A stretch of 57,491 bases of DNA from Bacteroidaceae bacterium (GTDB lineage Bacteria; Bacteroidota; Bacteroidia; Bacteroidales; Bacteroidaceae). A program made the translations under genes and the position numbers. The stretch lies in NCBI GenBank assembly GCA_017521285.1, contig JAFXDG010000067.1, positions 1-57,491 on the forward strand, given 5' to 3'. The notes under the pieces were generated by a model. The model saw nothing but the letters and a program-made list of their open reading frames with translations. It ran no database searches and was not told the origin of the DNA. Of this stretch, positions 36,905 through 47,447 are shown in pieces (within the stretch, counting starts at the first letter, position 1; the number at the start of each line of letters is the position of its first letter).

Positions 36905-39799
36905 TTATTGACTTCTGCCACAGATATTGGCATATTTACAGTATTCGCAATGCTTGGCGACGGTGGTTTGTGTGAAGCGTGTGGTGGGCGAGAACACTTC
37001 GGTAAGCAGTTTGTCAAGCAAAGGTTTGAATTCACTGCGAAGGGGGGTGAAGTCTTCTACGGGTTGCTTGTTCAATTTCACAACGGGAGAATAGTCGGCA
37101 GAGGCAGCCTTCTGTATGTAGAACAGGGCAGGGGTGATGGGTTTGCCAGGGCACTGTTCGGACATAAGGGTTGCATAGAGAAACGTCTGGAACACATGAT
37201 ACGGCCTGTGCTCAACAGTGGTATCGAAGAGGTGTTCCATATTGCGGGCCTCTTGTATGGATTTGCCTGTCTTGTAATCGACAATGCGCAGGGTGCCATC
37301 TTTCTCATCCATGCGGTCGATGTTTCCGCCAAGATTGATGGTAAAGGGTGAAGTGCCATCATCAGGGATTACCTCTACGGCTTGTTTTACGGCATACTCT
37401 GCTGCCAGATAACGGAAAGGAGCATGTTCGGCATCGCGACGCAGAAGTTGCTTGACGTAGGCCGTAATGACCTCTTTGTTGAGCAGTTGCAGACCGTCGT
37501 ATTCGGCATGTTGGTCGAGGGGTATCAAGAAGAACTCTTCCTTGAAAGCACGGTTTACGGTTTCGCGCAGAGTGAGTTCGTCTTTCAACAAATCTTCGAT
37601 AGCGGCACGTGTAATGAGTCCGTCGGAACGTTTGCCAAGAATCTCCTTGTAAATGATTTCAGTCGTCCGATGGAATATGTTACCGAAGACGGAAGGGTCA
37701 ATCTCGGTAGTCACTTCATCGCTTTCATAAAGGTGGCAGGCATAGCGCAGGTAGAACTTGAGCGGACAGTCAAGATAGGTGTTCAAGGCTGAGGGTGAAA
37801 GTATTCCTTTGCCACCTCCACCAAACCGGTTACGCAGACGGGTTACAATCTCTTCATTGCTTTGCACTTCGATGGTTGCTTGCCGGTTAATGTTCTGCAT
37901 AGGTTGCAGGGTATATCGTTCCAACTTTGTTTCGGGAGTTTTTTCAACGAGGTATTGCAACATGAAGCGCGACATTTCACCACGGTTCAATCCTTCCGAT
38001 GAGGTGTTGTAGAGCATGGTCACGTGTTCGGCACGCTGGATAAGGCGGTAGAAATAGTAGGCATAGACGGCATTCTTATGTTCAACAGTGGTCATGCCAA
38101 AAGCCTTACGCAAGTTGTAGGGGATGAACGAAGAATCACCTTCCTGCTTGGGCAATTTCCCTTCGTTGACACTGAGCATAAGCAGGTTGCGGAAGTCAAG
38201 ATTACGCGTTTCGAGCACACCCATCACTTGCAATCCTATGGCTGGTTCACCATGGAAAGGGATGGATTGCGATGCAAGCAGGCGGGTAAGCAAGCGGGCC
38301 ATGATGGGCATTGAGACGGTAAGCAGTCCTTCATCAAGAAGACGCTTCAGACGGTTTATCAGGGTGTAACACTTGAACAAAGCTTCCTGACTGAGTTGTG
38401 TGTCAGCAGATTGTTGTTGCGGGGTTTCGTCGTCGCCACGGAATAGGGTAACAGCCTGATTGATGACCCGCAGCAACTGGTCAAGCATGGCTGTACAGGT
38501 TGTTGCTCCTTCTGCAGGGAAAAGCAGTTGCATCACTTCATCTGTCTGCAACTCTGATGGCAACGGAAAGAACCGGTTACGCTCAGTCAATTGTCGTTCG
38601 AGCGATTCGGCCTCGGTTGAAAGGCTTCTCACATAGGGATGTTTCAATACGGCTGACACATAGCGGTAGATGTATCTGCCCGAATGGGCATCGTATCCGT
38701 CGGTATATAGTTCGGTCAGCAGATTGAGCAAACTGTGTATGGACGTACCACTCAACGGATAGCCCATGGTGATATTGAGGGCCTTCACCTCCATTTCAGG
38801 CAAAGCATGAAGTACGGCTTGCAACAAGCCTTCGTTGCACAGTACAACAGCCGTTTCGTTTTCTTTCTCCGTCAGGTTCTTCATCAGCCATTGGGGGACG
38901 TATCGGGCTTGTGCATTTTCGGTGGAGGCAGCAATGTATTCCACTTGCTTGGGTTTGCACAAGTTTTTGAACAGTTGTGTATCAGTGAGTTCATTAGGAA
39001 AGTCGCGAAGGTTGCGACGGATGAACTCGCCAGCCTCGTGTTGCATGTGTTTCACATAGTGGAGATCGTAGTCCCAATAGAACATGGCTTTCCCCTTAGC
39101 TTGAAGGAGTGTGAAAAGGCGGTGTTCCACCTGATTGAGCACATTGAAGCCTACGAACACATATCGGTCGTAGGGAAGTGAATCAAGGTCGGTATCACCC
39201 TCAACCACCTTTCGGTACAACTGTCCTTCATAAGCCACTCCATCCGCCTCAAGCACCTCGTTGAAGCGGTGATAGATATTGCCAAGCACATTCCAAAGCA
39301 TAAGGAAACGTTCCTTCAGCTCCGTCTCTTTCTCGATGGAGAAATTGTGGAAAAACATGCGCAAGGCCTCTTCCTGTTCGCCGGTAAGGTAGCTATGGTC
39401 ATCCATCATCTGTCGCAGTTCCTTGAGGTTTTGGAACATGCGGTCGGCATCCACACGGTTCTTGTCGAGGTCGTCAAAGTCGGCCAGCAGCATTTCTCCC
39501 CAGAAATAGAAATTGTCGAGCGTCTCCTTCTCGTTACCCGTTTCTTGGCAAAAGATGGTGTAGAGGGTACACACCAGTCGTATGGGGTCAGCCACTTGCA
39601 AAGTGGACAATCCACGAAACAGTTCGCTGATGGTCATGTAGGCCGGTGTCCATACCGGTTTGTCGGTACATTGGGAGAGCCATTGGTTGAAGAATAGCCC
39701 GGCACGCTTGTTGGGAAACACAATGGCTGTGCGCGAAAGGTCTTTGCCAACCTTGTTATAAAGGTCTTCGGCAACGGATTTCAGGAAAGGGGAGGTCAT
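36905..39799 (-). CDS. AddB-like nuclease subunit, PD-(D/E)XK superfamily
   Basis: A 964-residue protein resembling the AddB/RexB subunit of the double-strand-break repair helicase-nuclease. The N-terminal part is an inactivated helicase-like fold starting near TAIVFPNKRAGLFFNQWL. The C-terminal nuclease has SPSALNTYLDCPLKFYLRY (with the first cluster Cys), the PD-(D/E)XK motif GNIDRMDEKDGTLRIVDYKTGK broken over about 845-866, and the final CEYCKYANIC, consistent with an Fe-S-cluster staple. It lies downstream of the AddA-like gene on the same strand with a 245-base repeat gap. Together they should trim broken DNA ends for RecA loading. Confidence 0.85.
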   Translation of the reverse strand: MTSPFLKSVAEDLYNKVGKDLSRTAIVFPNKRAGLFFNQWLSQCTDKPVWTPAYMTISELFRGLSTLQVADPIRLVCTLYTIFCQETGNEKETLDNFYFWGEMLLADFDDLDKNRVDADRMFQNLKELRQMMDDHSYLTGEQEEALRMFFHNFSIEKETELKERFLMLWNVLGNIYHRFNEVLEADGVAYEGQLYRKVVEGDTDLDSLPYDRYVFVGFNVLNQVEHRLFTLLQAKGKAMFYWDYDLHYVKHMQHEAGEFIRRNLRDFPNELTDTQLFKNLCKPKQVEYIAASTENAQARYVPQWLMKNLTEKENETAVVLCNEGLLQAVLHALPEMEVKALNITMGYPLSGTSIHSLLNLLTELYTDGYDAHSGRYIYRYVSAVLKHPYVRSLSTEAESLERQLTERNRFFPLPSELQTDEVMQLLFPAEGATTCTAMLDQLLRVINQAVTLFRGDDETPQQQSADTQLSQEALFKCYTLINRLKRLLDEGLLTVSMPIMARLLTRLLASQSIPFHGEPAIGLQVMGVLETRNLDFRNLLMLSVNEGKLPKQEGDSSFIPYNLRKAFGMTTVEHKNAVYAYYFYRLIQRAEHVTMLYNTSSEGLNRGEMSRFMLQYLVEKTPETKLERYTLQPMQNINRQATIEVQSNEEIVTRLRNRFGGGGKGILSPSALNTYLDCPLKFYLRYACHLYESDEVTTEIDPSVFGNIFHRTTEIIYKEILGKRSDGLITRAAIEDLLKDELTLRETVNRAFKEEFFLIPLDQHAEYDGLQLLNKEVITAYVKQLLRRDAEHAPFRYLAAEYAVKQAVEVIPDDGTSPFTINLGGNIDRMDEKDGTLRIVDYKTGKSIQEARNMEHLFDTTVEHRPYHVFQTFLYATLMSEQCPGKPITPALFYIQKAASADYSPVVKLNKQPVEDFTPLRSEFKPLLDKLLTEVFSPTTRFTQTTVAKHCEYCKYANICGRSQ

Positions 39800-39805
39800 G
39801 GGGGA

Positions 39806-40035
39806 AATTATTAATTATTAATTATGAATTATGAATTATGAATTTAGGAGTTCAGGAGTTACAAGAGTTCAGACGAATGTGCTGCTTGCATTCCTTTTTG
39901 CGGTGCTTTGTCATTCTGAACGCAGTGAAGAATCTGTAAACGTCAGCATACTCAATTGTCAAGCACACGTAATCAGATGCTTCCTTCGTCAGCATGACAG
40001 AGACGGTTTTGAACCTTGAACTTGGAACCTTGAAC
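39806..40035. repeat. Low-complexity repeats between addA- and addB-like genes
   Basis: AATTATTAATTATGAATT words, GGAGTTCAGGAGTTACAAG words, the pair CATTCTGAACGCAGTGAAGAATCTG and a TTGAACCTTGAACTTGG run follow each other. They match words at 2395-2600 and 54100-54340. No gene is seen in the gap. Confidence 0.7.
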
Positions 40036-40044
40036 CATTTAATG

Positions 40045-43000
40045 TTACTCATCGTTTATTCCTATTTTCTCAATATTTCCTTTATACACATACCACAGAT
40101 AGCCATCCACTTGCGGATACCCCATCTGGCGGAGCAGGTACATGTATTCACTTACTTGGGCTGTGTATTCGAGACGAGGTTTGCCAAACTTGAAGTCAAC
40201 CACCACTACGTGCTGATGGTCAGGCGACAGCATTACCCGGTCGGGACGACGCAAATGAGTCTCTTCCTTGTCGCGATAGATGATGGCTTGCTCGTTGAAG
40301 AGGGTCCATTCCGATGTAAACCAAGCGGCCCCTTGTGGATGTTGCAAAGCATGGTGCACAATACGTTTTACGTCGTTCACTCCCAAATGAGAGCCAAACA
40401 AGCCTTCCATCTCCATTTCACGCATCAAAGGTTCTACATCGTCAGCTGTACGTATGGCAGAGAAGATGCGGTGTAGCAACCGGCCCTGTCGCAAGTACAA
40501 ATCCTGCTTGTCTTCCTCGTTTTCGCCTTGAATGAAAGCCATCGAGCGGTTGCTCTGCCGGAACTCCAACGGGCGGTTATAACTTTCAAAGGCCACACCA
40601 AGGTTTGCCGGCCGCTGGACCAACAAGTTCGTAATGTTTTTCTCCTCCTTGCATTGAGGCAAGTTGACTGTGCCCCGTTCAAAAGGCATGTCCACCTCAT
40701 AGTCCGGACGTATCTGTTGGAGGGTTTCCTTTATCAGAGTTGACACACTGAAACCTTTTTCTTTCTGTCTGGCCATAACAATAAGGTTGGCCGTTGCACG
40801 TGTGAAGGCTACATAGAGGATGTTCAAATTGTCAACCCACAGTTCCAACCGTTCTTTCAAGAACGTGTCGTGATAAACCGAGTTGTTCATTTCGTTCCCA
40901 TACTTGATGGGCAACAAGTCAACGTGATTGTAAGGTTCGGTTGGTGCTGTGCACCATACGGTCTGTCCCGGTTGTTCGTTTTCCATCTGCCAATTACAGA
41001 AGGGTACGAGTACGGTATGGAACTCCAGTCCTTTGGAGTTGTGTATGGAGAAAATGCGAAGTCCGTCAACATTGCCCGAAGGAATGGTTTTGCTACATAG
41101 TTTATCGTCCCAATAACGAAGGAAACTGTCGTAGTCGGCAGTATAGTTGTTCAGATATTCTGTTACGGCATCGAAGAAGGGTAACAGATAAGCCTCTTCG
41201 CCCGGTTTTTCGTGCAATTGAAACAGTTCTACCAGTCTTTCCAACAGTTCGTATAGTGGCATACGTCGCAAGGATTCCGACTCAGCCACAAAGGATACAG
41301 GGAGATACTCATCCAACTGATCGGCTTGCAGACTATCCCATCGGAACGGTCCGTCTCCGGTGTGGCACAGAACAGCCAGATTTGCTTTGGCTATCAAGTC
41401 ATCCGGACGGGCCAATACACGCACAGCCTGTATCAGCGTATGCAAGGCCGGAGATGCATCCATGCGGTAAGCCTCGTTGGATACCACATTCACTTGTGGC
41501 AAAGCTGCCTTGAAGTAATCGGCTATGAGGGGGATGAATTTGTTCTTTCTCACCAATATGGCTATTCTGTTTGTGGGTATGCCGGCTGTTGTCAGACGCT
41601 CCACTTCATCAACTAAGGATTGCAAGGTTGCCTCTTCGTAGGTCATTCTATCGGTGTTGTCAAGGAAGGAGACCTTCACATAGCCTTGTGCTTTATCTTT
41701 TCCTTCGGGAAAGTCCTGACACACGTCGCTGTAAGCATCCAGCAAAGGAGTACAGTCGGTGGGCTGGTCTTCGCGATGATGGCGGTTGAGCACCTGTGTG
41801 GCAGCGGTAAAGAAGTCGTTGTTGAACGTAATGACCACCTCTTCACTCCGTCGGTTGGTAGTCAGACTTTTCTCCACCACAGGGAAGGCTTCCAACTTCC
41901 CGCGCAGATTGTTCAATATTCCCCAATCACCACTCCGCCATCGGTATATAGCCTGTTTCACATCGCCTACAATCAGGCTGTCAGCCCCTTGTGAGAGACC
42001 TTCGATGAGCAACATGCGGAAGTTCTTCCATTGCAATCGCGATGTGTCCTGAAACTCGTCTATCATCACGTGACGTATGTTGGCACCAATGCGTTCAAAC
42101 ACAAAGGATGAATCCCCGTCCTGTATCAGTTGGCGCAGCAATATGTTGGTTTCGGCCAACAGGAAACGGTTTTTGTGTTCGTTCTGTGTGTGCACCTCTT
42201 CATCAATGGCAGCCAACAGGCTCACCTTGTTGATGTGCTCCAGGGAAAGTTTGCACGAATTGATGGTGTGTATGGCCTGCGGACGTTCATTCTCAGCTTT
42301 GATGAGCAGGGCTTGCATGTCGGTAAGGAACTCGTCGGTAAGCGCCGGGTTAGGCTTTGTCTTGGTCCGCCATTCGTTGATGTCGAGCAGGCATTTCTCT
42401 ACAGTTGTGTTGCGTATGTCCTTCTCATTGTACTTCTTGTTACGCAACTTGTTGAAGTAGCTGCCTATGCCATTCTTTCCACCTTTGAACACTGTGTAGT
42501 CAAGTCCGCGCACTTCCAGTTGATGGAAGAATGTATCGACCACCTCCTGCAAAGGCTCTTCCGCCTTTTTTTGCATGGCATTGAGCAGTTTTTTGTAAAT
42601 GGGGATGAAATCCTTGTCCTTGAGTTTGGTGTGCAAAGTATTGCGTTGTTCCATGAACTCTTCACGGAAAATGTCGCGTCCGAATTTCTTGATGGAGGCT
42701 ATCACTTCCCACGTCTTGTCTTCGGCAATGAGTTCTTTGATGTAGTCTAACAGATGAGCAAAGATAGGTGAATGGATGTCTAACCTTTCAACCAGTGTAT
42801 CGACAGCATTGTCAAGCACACCGCTTGTGTCCAGTTCGATATTCATGCTTGCACCCAATCCCAGTTCGCGTGCCAGGTTTCGCATCACCGTCTGGAAGAA
42901 CGAGTCGATAGTAGTCACTTGGAAACGGCTATAGTCGTGTATCAGTTTGGTAAGGGCATCAGCAGCCCGTTCGCGTACGGCTTCTGCCGACATACCCAAT

Positions 43001-43233
43001 TCGTCGCATATCTTCTGCAAATACGCTTTGGAGTCTTTGTCACCAGTAGCAATGCCATAGAGTTGGCTCAAGATACGCTCTTTCATCTCTCCCGTAGCCT
43101 TATTGGTAAAGGTCACGGCAAGTATGCTGCGATATGCCACTGGGTTTTGTATCAATAGCTTGATGTATTCTACGGCCAGGGTAAATGTCTTTCCTGAACC
43201 GGCTGATGCTTTATAGACAAGAAGTGATGACAC
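40045..43233 (-). CDS. AddA-like UvrD/Rep helicase-nuclease
   Basis: A 1062-residue superfamily 1 helicase with C-terminal nuclease, the partner of the AddB-like protein. Walker A is KASAGSGKTFTL (from residue 8) and the helicase motif II region is HVMIDEFQDTSRLQW. Motif VI-like residues lie in NLNILYVAFTRAT. The C-terminal PD-(D/E)XK motif is DRVMLSPDH..VVVVDFKFGKP near 1000-1020. It forms the unwinding and one cutting activity in double-strand-break processing. The gene starts 34 bases after the acyl-CoA ligase gene, in one transcript direction with it and addB-like. Confidence 0.9.
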   Translation of the reverse strand: MSSLLVYKASAGSGKTFTLAVEYIKLLIQNPVAYRSILAVTFTNKATGEMKERILSQLYGIATGDKDSKAYLQKICDELGMSAEAVRERAADALTKLIHDYSRFQVTTIDSFFQTVMRNLARELGLGASMNIELDTSGVLDNAVDTLVERLDIHSPIFAHLLDYIKELIAEDKTWEVIASIKKFGRDIFREEFMEQRNTLHTKLKDKDFIPIYKKLLNAMQKKAEEPLQEVVDTFFHQLEVRGLDYTVFKGGKNGIGSYFNKLRNKKYNEKDIRNTTVEKCLLDINEWRTKTKPNPALTDEFLTDMQALLIKAENERPQAIHTINSCKLSLEHINKVSLLAAIDEEVHTQNEHKNRFLLAETNILLRQLIQDGDSSFVFERIGANIRHVMIDEFQDTSRLQWKNFRMLLIEGLSQGADSLIVGDVKQAIYRWRSGDWGILNNLRGKLEAFPVVEKSLTTNRRSEEVVITFNNDFFTAATQVLNRHHREDQPTDCTPLLDAYSDVCQDFPEGKDKAQGYVKVSFLDNTDRMTYEEATLQSLVDEVERLTTAGIPTNRIAILVRKNKFIPLIADYFKAALPQVNVVSNEAYRMDASPALHTLIQAVRVLARPDDLIAKANLAVLCHTGDGPFRWDSLQADQLDEYLPVSFVAESESLRRMPLYELLERLVELFQLHEKPGEEAYLLPFFDAVTEYLNNYTADYDSFLRYWDDKLCSKTIPSGNVDGLRIFSIHNSKGLEFHTVLVPFCNWQMENEQPGQTVWCTAPTEPYNHVDLLPIKYGNEMNNSVYHDTFLKERLELWVDNLNILYVAFTRATANLIVMARQKEKGFSVSTLIKETLQQIRPDYEVDMPFERGTVNLPQCKEEKNITNLLVQRPANLGVAFESYNRPLEFRQSNRSMAFIQGENEEDKQDLYLRQGRLLHRIFSAIRTADDVEPLMREMEMEGLFGSHLGVNDVKRIVHHALQHPQGAAWFTSEWTLFNEQAIIYRDKEETHLRRPDRVMLSPDHQHVVVVDFKFGKPRLEYTAQVSEYMYLLRQMGYPQVDGYLWYVYKGNIEKIGINDE

Positions 43234-43267
43234 GGTTTCTTTGATTTATGATGAATTGGAGAGGCTC

Positions 43268-44914
43268 TTAACTATACAAGAACCGTTTGATGCTCTTCTT
43301 GGCTGTCTTTTCAAATTCCTCGGGGTGAAGCTTCACGCGGGCAATTTGGGAATAGGCAGGAAGGTCTTTGTTGAGCAGTTCGCGGTTCTCTTCCATAATG
43401 CGTTCAAGGTCAGTTTGATTCAAGCCGTGTGCAAAGGCATCGTCACCATCGGGGTAAACCAAGGCAACCAGTTTGTCTAGCTGTAGCACAATGAGCGACT
43501 CCGACACGTATGGCATGTTGTTGAGCTTTGATTCTATCTCCTCGGGGTAGATGTTTTGTCCTGAAGCGGTAAGCAACATGTTCTTGCACCGGCCTTTGAT
43601 GTAGAAGTGTCCTTCGGCGTCCATGATGGCCATATCACCAGTATGGAGCCAACCGTTGCGGTCGATTACTTGAGCCGTAGCATCGGGGTTCTTGTAATAT
43701 CCGGTCATCAGGTTCATGCCCCGGCAAACCAGTTCACCGGGAATGTTGGCCGGATCGGGACTGAGCACTTTCACCTCCATGTTGTCAGCAGCCATACCAC
43801 ACGAACCGAGGCGATGTTCATCGTATCGCTCGTGACAGATGATGGGGCCGCATTCTGTCATTCCGTATGCCAAGGTGTAGGGGAAGTCAATCTTCTTCAC
43901 AAACTCCTCCACTTCGGCATTGAAGGGGGCACCGCCAATGATGATTTCAATGAAGTTTCCGCCAAACACTTCGATGGCCTCTTGACGCACGTAAGCTTTG
44001 GCATGATCGTTGATAATGGGAAGGTTCATCATCAGTTTGCCCAGCTTGGAGTTGACGCCTGGAAGAATGTTCTTCTTGAAAATTTTCTCCACCACCAGGG
44101 GGACGCACGAGATGATGCGTGGCTTGATTTCGGCAAACGATTCGGCAATGATTTTGGGTGAAGGCATACGGGTGAGAAACCACAAGTGTGCTCCCGAAGT
44201 GATGCCATAGAGGAAGTCGAACACCATGCCGAAAACATGCCCCATAGGCAGCATCGATACAATGCTGTCGCCAGCCTTGATACCTATCATGCGACGGCAA
44301 TACTGTACGTTGGAGAGCAGGCTGCGATAGGGGAGCATCACACCTTTACTGTAACCCGTAGTGCCCGAGGTGTAATTGATAATGGCCAACTCCTCACTCT
44401 CTTCGCGACGCCAATGAATATCTTGCCTGAGGAAACGGCAAGGATATTTACGGCCGAACAATTCGTTCAGGTGTTCGCGTGCATAAGTAAGTTCTTCCGA
44501 ACGGCTTACGAGCAACGAGAAATCGTTCAGTGACACGATACCTTCAAGACGAGGCATTTGACGCTCGTCCAGATTCTCCCACACTTGGTCACCTACAAAC
44601 AGGAAACGGGCTTCGCTATGATTCACAATGTGATGCACATTGTCTGCCTTGAACTCATGCAGAATGGGTACAACCACGGCACCATACGTCATGATACTCA
44701 GGAATGCCACACACCAGTTGGCACTGTTACGCCCGCAAATGGCAATCTTGTCACCCGGTCGGATGTCTATCTGTTCCAATATGGAGTGTATCTTTTCTAT
44801 TTTCCGCGCAACATCCTTATATTGTAGGGTTGTTCCTTTATAGTCAGTCAAAGCTTTTTTGTCCCAATTTTCGACAATGCCTTGCTCTATCAATTCTATG
44901 AAACTCGGTGTCAT
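43268..44914 (-). CDS. AMP-binding acyl-CoA ligase
   Basis: An adenylate-forming enzyme of 548 residues, probably a long-chain fatty acid--CoA ligase. The P-loop-like motif INYTSGTTGYSKGVML, the YGMTECGP segment, the WLHTGDMA motif and the C-terminal GRCKNMLLTASGQNIYPEEIE with its catalytic-loop region are present. It makes acyl-AMP and then acyl-CoA in the cytoplasm or at the membrane. I chose the ATG at 44914 rather than the GTG at 44935 because the family start MTPSFIELIEQG follows. It is the first gene of the addA/addB-like cluster with its own -7 element. Confidence 0.92.
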   Translation of the reverse strand: MTPSFIELIEQGIVENWDKKALTDYKGTTLQYKDVARKIEKIHSILEQIDIRPGDKIAICGRNSANWCVAFLSIMTYGAVVVPILHEFKADNVHHIVNHSEARFLFVGDQVWENLDERQMPRLEGIVSLNDFSLLVSRSEELTYAREHLNELFGRKYPCRFLRQDIHWRREESEELAIINYTSGTTGYSKGVMLPYRSLLSNVQYCRRMIGIKAGDSIVSMLPMGHVFGMVFDFLYGITSGAHLWFLTRMPSPKIIAESFAEIKPRIISCVPLVVEKIFKKNILPGVNSKLGKLMMNLPIINDHAKAYVRQEAIEVFGGNFIEIIIGGAPFNAEVEEFVKKIDFPYTLAYGMTECGPIICHERYDEHRLGSCGMAADNMEVKVLSPDPANIPGELVCRGMNLMTGYYKNPDATAQVIDRNGWLHTGDMAIMDAEGHFYIKGRCKNMLLTASGQNIYPEEIESKLNNMPYVSESLIVLQLDKLVALVYPDGDDAFAHGLNQTDLERIMEENRELLNKDLPAYSQIARVKLHPEEFEKTAKKSIKRFLYS

Positions 44915-44953
44915 ATTTTCAATCCGTTTGCACACTTTTCAGTTTTCTGTGCA

Positions 44954-44961
44954 CAAATATA
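44954..44961 (-). promoter_or_regulatory. -7 promoter element for the acyl-CoA ligase/addAB-like cluster
   Basis: The complement reads TATATTTG, matching TAnnTTTG, 39 bases before the start at 44914. Confidence 0.6.
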
Positions 44962-45081
44962 CATATTGAATGGAGGATTATAAGGAATTGAAACATTTTT
45001 TTTCATTTAATTAACACTCAAAGCCAAACTTTATATAGAACTTTGCAGCCGGATTCTAAAATAGGACAGAATTGTGTATAT

Positions 45082-45702
45082 ATGGATACATTAATTTATA
45101 AAGCCGCGTTGTTTGATTTCGACGGTACGTTGGTTGACACAGAACCGCAGTACAGCATCTTTTGGGGAGAACAGGGCAGGAGGTATCATCCCGAAATTCC
45201 CCATTTCGACAAGATAATCAAAGGGCAGACTTTGGGACAAATCTTCGACGGACACTTTGCCGGCATGACTGACGTGCAGAGCCGCATTGTGGAGGAGCTG
45301 AACGAATTTGAACGTACCATGAAGTTCGACTACATAAACGGAGCCCGAGAGTTTGTCACACGTTTGCACCAACAGGGGATGAAGACAGCCATAGTCACCA
45401 GTTCCAACAACCTGAAGATGGCCAATGCCTATCGCGAACATCCCGAACTGGAAGAACTGTTCGACCTCATCCTTACGGCCGACATGTTTACCCGTTCGAA
45501 ACCCGACCCGGACTGTTTCCTCACGGCAGCTTCAAAGCTCGGATGCACTCCCGAAGAGTGTATCGTTTTCGAAGACTCGCTCCACGGATTGCAAGCTGGA
45601 AGAAGTGCCGGTATGCACGTCGTGGCACTCGCTACGACACTGCCAGCCGAACGCATTGCCCCTTTGGCTGACGAGGTGTGGGATGACTTTACCCACAAAT
45701 GA
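45082..45702 (+). CDS. HAD-family phosphatase (beta-phosphoglucomutase-like)
   Basis: A 206-residue hydrolase with motif I FDFDGTLVDTEP, motif II VTSSN, motif III Lys in FTRSKPDPDCF, and motif IV CIVFEDSLHGL. The cap domain after motif I is alpha-helical, as in the beta-phosphoglucomutase/phosphatase subgroup. A sugar phosphate or pyrophosphate is the likely substrate, but it cannot be read off. Start chosen at ATG 45082, since the HAD core begins directly after it. It lies 153 bases before panB on the same strand without clear operon signals. Confidence 0.9.
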   Translation: MDTLIYKAALFDFDGTLVDTEPQYSIFWGEQGRRYHPEIPHFDKIIKGQTLGQIFDGHFAGMTDVQSRIVEELNEFERTMKFDYINGAREFVTRLHQQGMKTAIVTSSNNLKMANAYREHPELEELFDLILTADMFTRSKPDPDCFLTAASKLGCTPEECIVFEDSLHGLQAGRSAGMHVVALATTLPAERIAPLADEVWDDFTHK

Positions 45703-45855
45703 ACACCCACCGCCATACAAGCACGGAATGAACGTGATACAGTCGGCACTTCTTTATAGAACATCCATGGGATGAATAGGGTTCAACCACGGGTTGAATC
45801 AGACACAGATAAACAACAGTGAACAAACAAATTATAAACCAAATAAAAAGACAAC

Positions 45856-46677
45856 ATGGCAGGATATATTTCTGACGACAATCGCAAGGTGACGACTCAC
45901 CGGCTGATTGAAATGAAAAAGCGTGGCGAAAAGATTGCTATGCTCACTTCGTATGACTACACAACCGCACAGATTGTTGACGGTGCGGGCATCGATGTGA
46001 TTCTCGTGGGCGACTCGGCCTCAAACGTAATGGCCGGAAATGTCACCACATTACCCATCACACTCGAACAGATGATATACCACGGAAAGTCCGTAGTGCG
46101 CGGTGTGAAGCGTGCATTGGTGGTGGTGGACATGCCCTTCGGCTCATACCAGGGTAACGAATTGGAAGGTCTCTCATCAGCCATCCGCATCATGAAAGAG
46201 AGTCATGCCGATGCTCTGAAACTCGAGGGTGGAGAGGAAATCATTCCCACCGTGAAACGTATCATCTCGGCAGGCATACCCGTGATGGGTCACTTGGGAC
46301 TGATGCCACAATCCATCAACAAATATGGAACCTACACCGTACGGGCCAAAGAAGAAGCTGAAGCCGAAAAGTTGGTGCGCGATGCTCATCTTCTCGAAGA
46401 AGCCGGATGCTTTGCCATCGTGCTTGAAAAGATTCCCGCCGAACTGGCCACGCGCGTTGCCAGCGAACTGACAATTCCCATCATCGGTATCGGTGCCGGA
46501 GGTGGAGTCGATGGCCAGGTGTTGGTCGTAACCGACATGTTGGGTATGACAAATGGTTTCCGTCCGCGTTTCCTCCGCCTTTATGCCGACCTTAGCGAAG
46601 TGATGACCAGTGCCATAGGCCGATACGTTGAAGACGTGAAAAGTTGCGATTTCCCCAACGCAAAGGAACAATATTGA
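45856..46677 (+). CDS. panB: 3-Methyl-2-oxobutanoate hydroxymethyltransferase
   Basis: Transfers a hydroxymethyl group from methylene-THF to 2-oxoisovalerate, the first step of pantothenate synthesis, in the cytoplasm. The 273 residues match the family. Visible motifs are [30 protein letters not shown] (metal-binding Asp), [26 protein letters not shown] and the [17 protein letters not shown] loop. No other pan genes are adjacent. It is followed by a GCGGAT-type hairpin shared with the convergent DUF1573 gene. Confidence 0.97.
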   Translation: MAGYISDDNRKVTTHRLIEMKKRGEKIAMLTSYDYTTAQIVDGAGIDVILVGDSASNVMAGNVTTLPITLEQMIYHGKSVVRGVKRALVVVDMPFGSYQGNELEGLSSAIRIMKESHADALKLEGGEEIIPTVKRIISAGIPVMGHLGLMPQSINKYGTYTVRAKEEAEAEKLVRDAHLLEEAGCFAIVLEKIPAELATRVASELTIPIIGIGAGGGVDGQVLVVTDMLGMTNGFRPRFLRLYADLSEVMTSAIGRYVEDVKSCDFPNAKEQY

Positions 46678-46714
46678 CGCTTTAGGAAAAAACAAAGAGG
46701 GGAATGCGTCAATA

Positions 46715-46817
46715 AATTTTAGGCGCGGATTTCGCGGATTACACGGATTTATATTTCAAATTTATACACGAAAAAGTATAATTTATCCGCGAAATCCGCG
46801 TAATCCGCGCCTAAATT
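46715..46817. repeat. GCGGAT-type inverted repeat hairpin (copy C)
   Basis: The left arm (46715-46749) with GCGCGGATTTCGCGGAT pairs nearly perfectly with the right arm (46785-46817), ATCCGCGAAATCCGCG and onward. It lies between convergent panB and DUF1573 genes. Confidence 0.85.
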
Positions 46818-46844
46818 GATTTTTGACCTCCTCTCAAAAACAAC

Positions 46845-47285
46845 TTATTCTGCCTTTTCTTTCAACTGTTCGGCTTTCTTCACTTCCTTTTCCACATCAA
46901 TGTCCTTCGGAGTCATGTCACCCTTTATATAGAGGCGCACCAGTTCGTTGTCGGCATTGCTGTGTATGGTGATGGTCTTGCGGAACTTTCCAGGAAAACG
47001 TCCGGCACCATTGTAAGTCACCTTTATTTCACCTTTCTTACCGGGAGCAATAGGCTCTTTGGTATATTCGGGTACAGTACAACCACACGAAGCAATGGCC
47101 TGATGAATCACCAGTGGGGTATCACCGGAATTCTTGAACTTGAAGGTTGTGGTCACTACCGGGTCATCCTCAGAAAAGGTACCGAAGTCGTGTGTAGTCT
47201 TTTCAAAAGTCAGCTCTGCTTGCGCCAAAGCCGACACGAAGCCCAGCATCAACAGCAGGCTCATACATGTCAATCTTCTTTTCAT
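46845..47285 (-). CDS. Secreted DUF1573 protein
   Basis: A 146-residue exported protein with a signal peptide (MKRRLTCMSLLLMLGFVSALAQA) and one immunoglobulin-like DUF1573 domain (about 24-120) including TTHDFGTF, FKFKNSGDTPLVI and SCGCTVPEY. The C-terminal tail is Lys/Glu-rich. These proteins are abundant in Bacteroidetes; their role is not established, though a cell-envelope function is likely. I chose the ATG at 47285, where the signal peptide begins. It has a -7 element at 47356-47363. Confidence 0.88.
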   Translation of the reverse strand: MKRRLTCMSLLLMLGFVSALAQAELTFEKTTHDFGTFSEDDPVVTTTFKFKNSGDTPLVIHQAIASCGCTVPEYTKEPIAPGKKGEIKVTYNGAGRFPGKFRKTITIHSNADNELVRLYIKGDMTPKDIDVEKEVKKAEQLKEKAE

Positions 47286-47355
47286 CGTCGTATTGTCTTT
47301 TCTTATCTTAAAAACTTTCAGCATACAAGTCTATTTCTTGTACCGATTCAGCCGA

Positions 47356-47363
47356 CAAAGATA
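47356..47363 (-). promoter_or_regulatory. -7 promoter element for the DUF1573 gene
   Basis: The complement reads TATCTTTG, matching TAnnTTTG, 70 bases before the chosen start. Confidence 0.55.
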
Positions 47364-47447
47364 CACCATAAAAGGCAAAAAGGTGGACAAAATGATTAAA
47401 AATAACTTAAAATGGGACGCAAATGATAAAAAAACGACAGAAAACCC